Below, in pieces: positions 53,163 through 61,559 of a stretch of 64,000 nucleotides of DNA. The notes beneath the pieces are model-generated. The model made no database searches. It saw only the letters and a list, made by a program, of their open reading frames with translations, and was not told the DNA's origin. Numbering within the stretch: the stretch's first letter is position 1; each line of letters begins with the position of its first letter. The DNA is from an uncultured Prevotellaceae bacterium (lineage in GTDB: Bacteria > Bacteroidota > Bacteroidia > Bacteroidales > Muribaculaceae), in NCBI GenBank assembly GCA_937916085.1, contig CALGGO010000004.1, positions 1 to 64,000 on the forward strand, in the 5' to 3' direction. The position numbers and the translations under genes were made by a program.

Positions 53163-53305
53163 TAAATAGTCTAGTTTTGATTTTAACCCACAAAGTTAAT
53201 GAAAAATTAAATAACAACAACTATTATCCAGTTTTTTTATTTTTTTAGTAGTAAATAATTTAATAATATAAGATTTCTGCCTACCTTTGTGAAATATTTT
53301 TTATT

Positions 53306-53779
53306 ATGGAGATACGCAGAGCTGAAAATCGTGACATTCCCCGCATCCACGAATTGCTGACTCAGGTCAACAACGTGCATGCCGACGGAAGGCCCGACTT
53401 GTTCAAGAGAGGAAACCGAAAATACACCGACGAGCAACTCGTGGCGATAATCGCCGACCACGAGAAGTCGCCAATATTTGTCCTGGTCGATGACAACGAC
53501 ATGGTGCTAGGCTACTGCTTCGGCATAGTGGAGCAGTTCGTCAACGACAACAACCGCACCAATGTCAAGACACTCTACATCGACGACCTTTGTGTTGATG
53601 AGAAATACCGCCGCCAGCACATCGCCAAGCGGCTATATGACTATGTGATAGGCTTTGCCCGCAGCAACGGGTTCTACAACGTCACTCTCAACGTGTGGGA
53701 ATGTAACCCCGGAGCGCGTGCGTTCTATGACCGCTGCGGCATGAAACCTCTGAAAACCTATCTCGAAACGATTTTGTAA
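53306..53779 (+). CDS. GNAT-family N-acetyltransferase
   Basis: A 157-residue protein filling one GNAT domain. Motif A, the acetyl-CoA site, is visible as LCVDEKYRRQHIAKRLYDYV (about 93-112, R-x-x-x-I-A in place of Q/R-x-x-G-x-G/A). Motif B is NVTLNVWECNPGARAFYDRCGM. The acceptor is unknown. A -7 box TACCTTTG (53282-53289) lies 16 bases ahead of the ATG, giving a very short leader. Two bases separate its stop codon from the nitroreductase start, so the two are cotranscribed. Confidence 0.88.
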   Translation: MEIRRAENRDIPRIHELLTQVNNVHADGRPDLFKRGNRKYTDEQLVAIIADHEKSPIFVLVDDNDMVLGYCFGIVEQFVNDNNRTNVKTLYIDDLCVDEKYRRQHIAKRLYDYVIGFARSNGFYNVTLNVWECNPGARAFYDRCGMKPLKTYLETIL

Positions 53780-53781
53780 TC

Positions 53782-54456
53782 ATGAACCTAATTGAAGCAA
53801 TATCCGCAAGGCACTCGGTGCGGCATTACACCGACCAAGCCATTGAGACCGAGAAGATTGAGCGTCTGCAACAACTTGTTGATGAATACAATGCGCAAAG
53901 CGGGCTTCACATTCAGCTTATCACCAACGAGCCGCGCTCGTTCGGAGAGAGCCTCTTGGCGCGATATGGCAAGTTCAGTGGCGTGACTTGCTATTTTGCT
54001 ATGATAGGAAAAAGAAGCCGCACGCTTGATGAGACTGCTGGTTACTATGGCGAGAAACTGGTGCTTGAGGCGCAGATGATGGGTCTGAACACCTGCTGGG
54101 TGGGACTCTCTTACAAAAAAATTGGCAGCGTGCTCAATATCGATGACGGAGAGAAATTAGTGTGCCTCATTTCGTTAGGTTATGGTGCCACACAAGGTGT
54201 AGATCACAAAAGGAAGTCGCCTGAAAAAGTGAGCAACACCGACGTGAAAACCGCTCCTCAATGGTACAAACAAGGCGTAGCGTGCGCCCTACTCGCCCCC
54301 ACAGCCATCAACCAGCAAAAGTTCAAATTTGAGCTCAAGCCCGGCAACAAAGTGAGCGCGAAAGCCGGCTTCGGCCCCTACGCCAAAGTTGACCTCGGCA
54401 TCGTGAAATATCACTTCGAGATTGGAGCAGGAAGCGAATACTTCGAGTGGGAGTAA
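53782..54456 (+). CDS. nitroreductase-family protein (TM1586 type)
   Basis: A 224-residue flavin-binding protein. The N-terminus IEAISARHSVRHYTDQAIE is the usual FMN-binding start. MMGLNTCWVGLSYKK and LISLGYG occur at the expected positions, and the second half repeats a reduced version of the fold (ACALLAPTAINQQKFKFEL), as in the two-domain TM1586-like subgroup. Substrate unknown; probably an NAD(P)H-dependent reductase or a flavin-binding relative. It is translationally close to the GNAT gene. Confidence 0.85.
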   Translation: MNLIEAISARHSVRHYTDQAIETEKIERLQQLVDEYNAQSGLHIQLITNEPRSFGESLLARYGKFSGVTCYFAMIGKRSRTLDETAGYYGEKLVLEAQMMGLNTCWVGLSYKKIGSVLNIDDGEKLVCLISLGYGATQGVDHKRKSPEKVSNTDVKTAPQWYKQGVACALLAPTAINQQKFKFELKPGNKVSAKAGFGPYAKVDLGIVKYHFEIGAGSEYFEWE

Positions 54457-54516
54457 ATTAATGCATAATGCATAATTCACAATGCATAATCAGATTGAGT
54501 TGTCTGTAAAAAATGA
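54457..54516 (+). repeat. TGCATAAT word string
   Basis: Directly after the nitroreductase stop codon come four words of the form AATGCATAATGCATAATTCAC, AATGCATAATC in short overlapping copies. It resembles the AATGCAG string ahead of recQ. Confidence 0.6.
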
Positions 54517-54547
54517 GTCCAAAAAGTCTTTGTTTTACTTTTTGGAC
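54517..54547. terminator. bidirectional terminator between nitroreductase and amylase
   Basis: GTCCAAAAAGT (54517-54527) pairs perfectly with ACTTTTTGGAC (54537-54547) around CTTTGTTTT. It lies between convergent genes and its A- and T-rich arms serve both directions. Confidence 0.8.
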
Positions 54548-54587
54548 CCACAATGTTTTAATAATAGTATTTACTAATAAATTCCTC

Positions 54588-55925
54588 TTATTTCTTAAGA
54601 ATCATATACTCGAATGGTTCGAGTTCTATCTCCTTGCCCAGTCGGATACGGATGTTTCTTATTGACATCATGTCGGTAAGATTTTTGTTTTGCCACTGGC
54701 TGGGGATGTTCTTGAACGTCTGTTTGCTGTTGCGCACGTTCACCAGCACCAAGAAATCATTTACGTAGTCGGTCTTCTCAAACGCGAGCACGTTGTCGTC
54801 GGGATATGTTACCAAGTCTCCCTTGCTGATAGCGGGATTTTCCTTGTAGATAGCAATGAGCTTCTTGTAGGTGGCAAGCACGTCGGGGTTAGAGTTCCAG
54901 TCTACCGGCACATAGTTGAAGAAGTTGATTTTATCGGGATATGCCACCTCTTGTGAGCCATAGACGAGCATACCGCCATGCAGGAAGGTAGTGGCAACGA
55001 AGGCCGCCAGTGCGCCATCCACGCTGCCAAACTGCTGAACGGTAGAGTATTTAGTAGCCTCATCATGGTTGGTGGTGAAACGCAGCTTGATTTTCCCCTT
55101 AGGGATTTCTCCATATTCCCTCTTGTCGCAGTCAATCAAGTCGCTGGCTTTGTTGCCCTTAACAAATACCTTGTCGAGAGCACCCATAAAGCCCCACGCA
55201 TAGTTCATGTCGAAGCCACCAACGGTGAAATTGTCGGGATTGGCACCCTCGGCAAGCATCAATATCTTGCGGCCGCCGGCAGCCTTGCGCAACTGGCCGA
55301 TGGCGTCTTTCCAGAAGTCGGCAGGCACCTGGTCGGCAACGTCGCAGCGGAAGCCGTCAACGCCCACCTCGGTAACCCAGAACTTCATGGCGTCGATCAT
55401 TGCGGCGCGCATCTCGGCGTTGTCGTAGTTGAGGTCGGCGACATCGGTCCAGTCGGTGCCAGGAGGATATATCACATTGCCGTCGGCATCTTGGGTGTAC
55501 CAGTCTTTGTGGTTCTTCATCCACACGTTGTCCCAAGCGGTGTGGTTCGCCACCCAGTCGAGGATTACCGACATGCCGTTGGCATGGCAGGTCTTGACAA
55601 GCGACTTCATGTCGGCGATAGTGCCAAACTCAGGATTCACCTTTTTATAATCGCTGATGGAATAAGGCGAGTTCTTGCTTTTCACCTTGCCGATGGGATA
55701 GATGGGCATCACCCACATCACGTTGGCACCCAGGTCATGGATCGCCTCAACACGCTGCTCCACGGCTTTTAGTGACTTGTTAGGTGCAAACACCCGTGGA
55801 TTCACCTGATACATAACCACATCATTGGTCGCTGGCAACTGGTAATTAGTTGATTGTTGGTCCTTTACTGTGCTGCACGCACTCAGCAACGCAGCAATAA
55901 AAACCAGGGATAGAAACTTTCTCAT
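54588..55925 (-). CDS. alpha-amylase family (GH13) lipoprotein
   Basis: A 445-residue glycoside hydrolase with lipobox LSAC (Cys at residue 17). The GH13 regions are present in order: ILDWVANHTAWDN, GFRCDVADQVP with the nucleophile Asp, LMLAEGANPDN with the acid Glu, and FTTNHDEATK with the third Asp. Beta strands after about 370 form the usual C-terminal domain. As a lipoprotein it is expected in the periplasm or at the cell surface, acting on short alpha-glucans. The short linker STNYQLPATN behind the lipid anchor is encoded by spacer-like repeat words. No SusCD genes are nearby. Confidence 0.92.
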   Translation of the reverse strand: MRKFLSLVFIAALLSACSTVKDQQSTNYQLPATNDVVMYQVNPRVFAPNKSLKAVEQRVEAIHDLGANVMWVMPIYPIGKVKSKNSPYSISDYKKVNPEFGTIADMKSLVKTCHANGMSVILDWVANHTAWDNVWMKNHKDWYTQDADGNVIYPPGTDWTDVADLNYDNAEMRAAMIDAMKFWVTEVGVDGFRCDVADQVPADFWKDAIGQLRKAAGGRKILMLAEGANPDNFTVGGFDMNYAWGFMGALDKVFVKGNKASDLIDCDKREYGEIPKGKIKLRFTTNHDEATKYSTVQQFGSVDGALAAFVATTFLHGGMLVYGSQEVAYPDKINFFNYVPVDWNSNPDVLATYKKLIAIYKENPAISKGDLVTYPDDNVLAFEKTDYVNDFLVLVNVRNSKQTFKNIPSQWQNKNLTDMMSIRNIRIRLGKEIELEPFEYMILKK

Positions 55926-56081
55926 AGTAGTGTGTTTTTGAATTAGAAATTATTTTTGTGCAAATATCGTAAAAAATTCCGAGGTGTGCAAATCTGCTTC
56001 GCTAGTTGGAATCAAGCTGACGAGTAACAAGCTGACGAGACAAGTATCATGCTGCTAAACTACCATTGCCTTGAGGACATC
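55926..56081 (-). other. upstream region of the amylase gene
   Basis: This part of the largest gene-free gap holds an AT-rich stretch close to the amylase start, then GCTGACGAGTAACAAGCTGAC words (56009-56045) and CTACCATTGCCTTGAGGAC. No full promoter was found on the minus strand. Confidence 0.5.
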
Positions 56082-56332
56082 TTGAACACGCTTCGCGTGG
56101 AAATTCAACAAAATTGAAACAAAAAATCTAACAAAAATGCGATTAAGCGAGAGAAAGCTTGTGCTTGCACAAAGCCTTGCGAGCGTGAGGATTTTATCAA
56201 AAATTTTGTATAATTTTATTTTAAAATTTTGTTCAATTTGAGTCAAGCATGATGGCTTCGCCACCGCCCACCGCACTTCGTGCGACTAGGGCTTCATGCT
56301 CTCGTCGAGCTAAAGGTTCTCGGCGAAGCCGA
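56082..56332 (-). repeat. dispersed ~180-bp repeat, copy C, with 61-bp insertion
   Basis: It matches copies A and B on both flanks, but between ATCTAACAAAAA and TTTTGTATAATTTTATTTT it carries an extra 61-62 bp (56137-56198) that is a copy of repeat E (compare 28408-28469). AAAAA flanks both sides of the insert, as would a short target duplication. This is direct evidence that repeat E can move or be copied into another repeat. Confidence 0.85.
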
Positions 56333-56364
56333 CCCTTGTTGCGTGGAGGGGCAAGTAGAGAGAT

Positions 56365-56579
56365 AATTGTTTTTAATTAAATAAAATGCTCACGCTCGGC
56401 ACTTTAGTGCCCTGCGGGCAGAAATCTATCAAATCTAGAACAAATCAAACAAATAATTTTTGAAAGATTTGGAATGATTTGTAAGATTTACTGCGCTTCG
56501 CTTGCCCTTCGGGCTCCCCTGCGGGTCGTGAGCACTTCGTGGTTCTCGCCGCTAGGCGACTCGCTTAATCGCATTTTTG
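56365..56579 (+). repeat. mosaic repeat D, copy 2
   Basis: It has the same plan as 22235-22404. The outer parts (AAAATGCTCACGCTCGGC ... CGACTCGCTTAATCGCAT) flank the inner AT-rich block of about 75 bp (56415-56489). It further contains an extra 56-bp piece (56490-56545) made of dyads such as GCCC-TTC-GGGC and CAC-GAA-GTG. The rest of the gap to 56859 is AT-rich and ends in 5'-side words (GCTCGTCAGC, TCGTTAGCTAAAAACGATAA, ACGAAAAG) before the next gene. Confidence 0.85.
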
Positions 56580-56859
56580 TTGTCTTTGTTTGATTTGTGA
56601 CTCTAGTGTTCTTTGTCTAGTAATTGCGTCTCATTTTGGTAAAAAAACCTCAATAAATAAGGATTTTAGGGGCAAAAGGGCGCGTAATTGAAAATTTTTG
56701 TGTTACTTTGCACGCTTTTAAAACAGATTTGAGCTAACAAGCTAACAAGGGACAAGCTAACAAGGCAATGGTAGCAGTCGCAACATTATACTTGGCTTGT
56801 TCGCTCGTCAGCTAGTCCGCTCGTTAGCTAAAAACGATAAACGAAAAGTAAAGAGAGTA

Positions 56860-58272
56860 ATGAAAGCGAGAAAAATTGTAATCTTCATCTTTGGCGTGCT
56901 GGCAGCACTGGCTGTGGTGTGTGCCATTTTCCCAAAAGACGGGATTACGATTGGGAACATACATTTTGAGTTTCCCTCTCTCGACGAAATTCTTACGGTG
57001 GAGACTAATGTCATCACCCCGACGCCCGAGGAGCTTCTCGCTCAGCAACTAGAAGCCACAAGCACGACAAGCGACAAGGCGTTCAGCGAGTTTGCCCATA
57101 ATAATCCCGCTCGCTTTTATATGCCCAACAACGACAGCACATATTTCGACGCCCTCTTCGATGCTATGGAGAACGCCGAGAATGAGCCTATGCGCGTGCT
57201 GCACTATGGTGACTCGCAGCTTGAGGGCGACCGCATCTCATGTGAACTTAGAGAACTTTTCCAGACCGCTTTTGGCGGCAGCGGCGTGGGCATGGCACCT
57301 GCAATACAGGCCGTTGGCGCAATGACGGTGGTGCAGTCGGCTAGCCGCAAGTTGCCTACCTACTACTCTTACCCTATGGGAGAGCAGCTGCGCAATGGGC
57401 GCTATGGCGTGATGTCGCAAGTGGCGCACCTCAATGGCTCGGTGCAGCTAACATATAGGGCGTCCACCCTCGAAGGTGTGCCTCATTCCAAGAACTACTC
57501 AAAGGTGACACTAGTGTGCAGCGGCAATGGCAAAGCTACGCTAACCGCGGGCGGCACTTCGCTGCCAATGACCGACGACGCTGCCTCTAAAGACGGTGTA
57601 AAGTTCCTCGCCGCCACCTTGCCCTCGCCAGCGTCGAAAGTATCGATTAGCGTCAGCGGCAACATGGAGCTCTTTGCCGTGCTGCTCGACGGCAAGAACG
57701 GCATTTCGGTAGATAACGTGCCCATGCGCGGCTGCTCGGGGACGGTGTTTGCCTACGTCACCGACCGCAAAACTCTTGAACCGTTCTTCAAACGCAACAA
57801 GGTGAGCTTGCTAATACTGCAATATGGCGGCAACTCTGTGCCTTACTTGAAATCAGAGAAGCGAATGCGGGAGTACAAGGAAAGCCTCATCGCCCAGATT
57901 GAGCTCTTCAAAGCCATGTCGCCCGAGACAAAGATTCTGTTTATAGGTCCTGCCGACATGTCAACTAATATCAAGGGCAAGAAGGAGACTTACACTCAAC
58001 TAGAGCCCACCATCGATATGCTTAAAGAGGTGTGCAGCGAGACGGGAATCGCCTTCTGGAACCTCTATGATGCGATGGGTGGCCACAACTCCATGATTGA
58101 GTGGGTGAACGCCGGCCTAGCAGGAAAAGACTACCTGCATTTCACACGTGACGGTGCCAGCAAGGTCGCCGATATGCTTTTCAACACCTACTTGATGTAT
58201 TACCGCTTCTACTGCAAGCGAGTGGGGAAAACGCCCAAAGATTTCCACCAAGAGAACAACGAAAAGGAATAA
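56860..58272 (+). CDS. SGNH-type acyltransferase candidate, locus 2 (first)
   Basis: A 470-residue protein with an N-terminal membrane anchor (about 5-25) and a periplasmic SGNH fold. Key residues are GDSQ at about 117-120 (LHYGDSQLEGDRIS), the GGN of block III (LLILQYGGNSVP), and the C-terminal Asp-x-x-His in KDYLHFTRDGASKVAD (about 424-427). A beta-rich insert lies between block I and III. It starts a three-gene unit with another SGNH gene (9 bases on) and an MBOAT gene, as in multi-transferase acylation clusters. The start at 56860 was chosen because the longer frame begins in spacer repeat words. Confidence 0.85.
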   Translation: MKARKIVIFIFGVLAALAVVCAIFPKDGITIGNIHFEFPSLDEILTVETNVITPTPEELLAQQLEATSTTSDKAFSEFAHNNPARFYMPNNDSTYFDALFDAMENAENEPMRVLHYGDSQLEGDRISCELRELFQTAFGGSGVGMAPAIQAVGAMTVVQSASRKLPTYYSYPMGEQLRNGRYGVMSQVAHLNGSVQLTYRASTLEGVPHSKNYSKVTLVCSGNGKATLTAGGTSLPMTDDAASKDGVKFLAATLPSPASKVSISVSGNMELFAVLLDGKNGISVDNVPMRGCSGTVFAYVTDRKTLEPFFKRNKVSLLILQYGGNSVPYLKSEKRMREYKESLIAQIELFKAMSPETKILFIGPADMSTNIKGKKETYTQLEPTIDMLKEVCSETGIAFWNLYDAMGGHNSMIEWVNAGLAGKDYLHFTRDGASKVADMLFNTYLMYYRFYCKRVGKTPKDFHQENNEKE

Positions 58273-58281
58273 TTGTTTTTT

Positions 58282-59544
58282 ATGGCTAAAACGAAATACA
58301 TATTATCACTCACCATAGCTATTCTGAGCTTCGTCGCTGCCACGGCGCAGGACAGAGGACTCTTTGCTCGCACCGACTCGTCATACTCCTGCGTAAACAT
58401 GAGAGAGGCGGAGCTGCGCACCTTCAAGGGAGGACGAGCAGCGTTGATGCCTTTCTTCCGCAAACTCGACAACATCATCAACCGCCATCGCGGCACCATA
58501 AATATATGGCATGTGGGAGGCAGTCATGTGCAAGCTGGGACCTTCAGTCACCGCATTCGCCGTAATTTCGCCACTCATGTCAATGGCTCCAAAGCTAGCC
58601 GAACCATCATGTTCCCCTATAAACTGGTGAATACCAATGGTCCGCAAGACTACTCGGTGAGCGGCACCGGCTCCTGGTCGAGGACACGAAACATCGAGCA
58701 AAGCCCTGACCGAGAGATGGGACTGAGCGGCATCACCGCCACCACCTCCAGCCCTAACGCCAGTGTCACTTTCAGACTCTCATCGAGCGACGGCATTGAC
58801 TGGACCACCCGCTACGTCAGGGTGATAGGAAAAGCGTCGTCGAGCAGCGTGAGGCCATATATCATGATTGACAGCACTGCCGTCGAAGACCCTGAAGGCA
58901 ACAACGACTCGGGATATTTCTTTGAACTGCCTAAAGGATGCACATCGTTCACGGTGAAATTTCACGGTCTGGGCAGCGGAAACCGATTTGAACTGAGAGG
59001 AGTTATCGCCCTAAACGATGAGCCAGGGGTCGCCTACTGGGAATCGGGAGTGAACGGTGCCGCAACCACCTCGTGGCTCAGATGCAGCCTTCTGGAGAAA
59101 GACCTCCATGTTGCAAAGCCCGACATGGTGATTTTTGGCATAGGCATCAACGACGCCCACACCAAGAACTTCAACCGCGACCGTTTCAAGACCAATTACC
59201 AGCAGCTGATTGACCGCATCAAGCGTGTGAACCCCGACTGCCAGTTCATTTTCATCACCAACAACGACAACCACTTGAATCGCTCAGCAAACCCTAATAG
59301 CCGTGCTGCCGAGAAGGTGTTTATCGAGCTTGCCCTCGACAACAACGGCTCGGTGTGGGACCTCTACAAAGTGATGGGCGGGCTGGGAAGTTCCGCTCGA
59401 TGGGTGCGAAGTGGCCTGATGCAGAGCGACCATGTGCATTTCACCAGCACAGGTTACAAACTTATAGGAGACTTGCTCTATAACGCTATCATAGGAGAAT
59501 ATATTAAATGGAGAGAACGAGGCACTAATGCAGAAACTTATTGA
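58282..59544 (+). CDS. SGNH-type acyltransferase candidate, locus 2 (second)
   Basis: A 420-residue exported protein (signal about 1-23, ending in AATAQ). The nucleophile block is GGSHVQAG (about 78), where the usual GDS is GGS. Block III is FGIGINDAHTKNFNRD and the Asp-x-His pair is SDHVHFTSTGYKLIGD (about 382). A beta-sandwich region with RVIGKASSSSVRPYI lies between. It is distantly related to the preceding protein, so the locus has two SGNH proteins per MBOAT. The last 17 bases overlap the MBOAT gene, which shows translational coupling. Confidence 0.85.
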   Translation: MAKTKYILSLTIAILSFVAATAQDRGLFARTDSSYSCVNMREAELRTFKGGRAALMPFFRKLDNIINRHRGTINIWHVGGSHVQAGTFSHRIRRNFATHVNGSKASRTIMFPYKLVNTNGPQDYSVSGTGSWSRTRNIEQSPDREMGLSGITATTSSPNASVTFRLSSSDGIDWTTRYVRVIGKASSSSVRPYIMIDSTAVEDPEGNNDSGYFFELPKGCTSFTVKFHGLGSGNRFELRGVIALNDEPGVAYWESGVNGAATTSWLRCSLLEKDLHVAKPDMVIFGIGINDAHTKNFNRDRFKTNYQQLIDRIKRVNPDCQFIFITNNDNHLNRSANPNSRAAEKVFIELALDNNGSVWDLYKVMGGLGSSARWVRSGLMQSDHVHFTSTGYKLIGDLLYNAIIGEYIKWRERGTNAETY

Positions 59545-61381
59545 TTACATATTATCGGTTTTCTCGTTTAACCCCGACAGTCCGCTGCTGTTCACGCAGT
59601 TCCACTTTTGGGCGTTCTTCGCTATAGTCTTTGCCGGCTTTGCGTTGGCTAAGAAGAGAAGACTGCTGCGCAACTCCTATCTGTTCTTCGTAAGCCTCCT
59701 GTTCTACTACAAGACCAGCGGACTCTTTGTGGGACTGCTGATTCTTGTTACTTGCACCGACTTCTTCATTGCCCAGGCGATTGACCGGAACAAGGTGCAG
59801 TGGAAACGCAAAGCCCTGCTGGCACTGAGTGTGACCATCGATCTCGGCATACTGTGCTATTTCAAGTATGCCTACTTCTTTGCCGACATAGTTCACTCTA
59901 TTTTTGGCTTCCAGATGACGGTCACCAATGTCGCTGCCAGCGCAGGGAACTCGATTCTAGGCACCAATTTCTTCAATGTTGACAGAATCATCCTGCCAGT
60001 GGGCATCTCGTTCTACACATTCCAGGTAATCAGCTATACTGCCGACGTTTACAAGGGGCTAGTAAAGCCCGTGCGCAATATTCTTGACTTCGGTTTCTAT
60101 GTTACCTTCTTCCCGCAGCTAGTGGCGGGACCTATCGTCAAGGCTAGCGATTTCATACCTCAGCTCTACAAGAGATACAACATCAGCCACCGCATGTTCG
60201 GACTGGCTGTGTTCTGGATTCTTAATGGCTTGGTGAAGAAAATCATCCTTAGCGACTATCTTGCCATGAACTTCATCGACCGAGTATTTGAGAATCCTCA
60301 TCTTTTCTCGGGGTTTGAGAACCTGATGTCGCTCTTTGTCTATTCGTTGCAGGTTTATGCCGACTTCTCAGGATATACCGACATCGCCATAGGCCTGTCG
60401 CTGCTAATGGGTTTCCACCTGCCCAAGAACTTCAATTCTCCCTATAAAGCCCTCAACTGCAGCAACTTCTGGAAGCGGTGGCACATCTCGCTCTCGCGAT
60501 GGCTGCAGACCTACCTCTATATCCCTCTAGGCGGCAACCGCAACATCACCTTCGGCACATATTTCTGGATTTCGATTATCACGCTTGCCGCACTGGTGCT
60601 CAGTGGCAGCTGGTGGATAGCGCTGGGAGTGCTAGTTGTGGCAGCTATGGTGATATTCACCGCCTATAAGCACCCCGAGCGCCGCAAGAAAATCTATGCC
60701 AACCTCAACGCTATGATCACCATGCTCTTGGGAGGCCTGTGGCACGGCGCGAGCATGAACTTCGTGATTTGGGGCGGACTCAACGGCGTGGGAATGATAG
60801 TATATAAGTTCTGGCGCGACAACTCGGCACTGTGGAGAGTGGGTTTATCACTGGTGGTCGTTACTGTTCTCTTGGTGCTCATGTGGCTTGCTCCAGCCGC
60901 GTTGTGGAACGTGCTGCTGGCATGCGCCATCTTCATCGCCGTTAGCGCTATAATCCGCTGGCTTTACAACAAATACAACACCCGCGAGCGCAACCTCAAA
61001 TGGCTCGCCAATTCGTGGGCGATTTTCGTGACTTTCGTCTTCATCTCGTTCACCCGCCTCTTCTTCCGCTCGGGCTCCAACCTCGACCCAGCTACCGCCA
61101 ATGAGGTGGCATGGAACACCGCCAAGTCGATGGTGCAGCAGATGGGCACCTCGTGGAACGTCAATATCTTTGAGGTGATAAGTGCTTATCACAATGTGTT
61201 CCTGCTCTTTGTCCTCGGAATGATTATCCACTGGATTCCCGAGAAGATGAAACGCAAATACCGCTACACCTTCGCCAGCCTGCCATTGCCGGCAATAGCA
61301 GCAATAGTAGTGGTGGTGGTGTTCTTTATCTTCCAGTTCGTCTCAGCCGAGATGCAGCCATTCATCTACTTCCAGTTCTGA
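59528..61381 (+). CDS. MBOAT-family O-acyltransferase, locus 2, with extra membrane insert
   Basis: A 617-residue paralog of the locus 1 MBOAT, with LPVGISFYTFQVISYTADVY, GPIVKASDFIPQL, QVYADFSGYTDIAIG, FWKRWHISLSRWLQTYLYI and the catalytic histidine at about residue 406 (GGLWHGASMNFVIWGG). Between PLGGNRN and NAMITMLLGG it has about 55 additional residues (338-392) with one or two membrane segments. Another hydrophobic addition lies at about 435-485. The last residues are SAEMQPFIYFQF, the same shuttle-like tail as in locus 1. The start ATG lies inside the preceding gene. Confidence 0.93.
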   Translation: MQKLIDYILSVFSFNPDSPLLFTQFHFWAFFAIVFAGFALAKKRRLLRNSYLFFVSLLFYYKTSGLFVGLLILVTCTDFFIAQAIDRNKVQWKRKALLALSVTIDLGILCYFKYAYFFADIVHSIFGFQMTVTNVAASAGNSILGTNFFNVDRIILPVGISFYTFQVISYTADVYKGLVKPVRNILDFGFYVTFFPQLVAGPIVKASDFIPQLYKRYNISHRMFGLAVFWILNGLVKKIILSDYLAMNFIDRVFENPHLFSGFENLMSLFVYSLQVYADFSGYTDIAIGLSLLMGFHLPKNFNSPYKALNCSNFWKRWHISLSRWLQTYLYIPLGGNRNITFGTYFWISIITLAALVLSGSWWIALGVLVVAAMVIFTAYKHPERRKKIYANLNAMITMLLGGLWHGASMNFVIWGGLNGVGMIVYKFWRDNSALWRVGLSLVVVTVLLVLMWLAPAALWNVLLACAIFIAVSAIIRWLYNKYNTRERNLKWLANSWAIFVTFVFISFTRLFFRSGSNLDPATANEVAWNTAKSMVQQMGTSWNVNIFEVISAYHNVFLLFVLGMIIHWIPEKMKRKYRYTFASLPLPAIAAIVVVVVFFIFQFVSAEMQPFIYFQF

Positions 61382-61559
61382 GAGCGCTTCGAGCTAGTTA
61401 GCCGCTCGCAAGCTCGCTAGTTTTGCCGCTTCGCTAGTTCCCCGATAAACTCTAAACTCTAACCTGCGCAAAGCGCATTGTCTTGTTAACTTGTCTGCTT
61501 GTTAGCTTGTCAACTAAAAACTGAAAACAATAAACGAGCACCGAAATCGTTTTAAATAT
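61382..61559 (+). repeat. word-repeat spacer after the second acylation locus
   Basis: After the MBOAT stop codon: GAGCGCTTCGAGC, AGTTAGCCGCTCGCAAGC, TTGCCGCTTCGC, CCCCGATAAACTCTAAAC, CTCTAACCTGCGCAAAGCGC. Then the 5'-side string ATTGTCTTGTTAACTTG, TCTGCTTGTTAGCTTG, TCAACTAAAAACTG, AATAAACGAGC leads up to the lipoprotein ATG. The GCTAGTTAGCC words match those downstream of the M16 gene. Confidence 0.75.
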
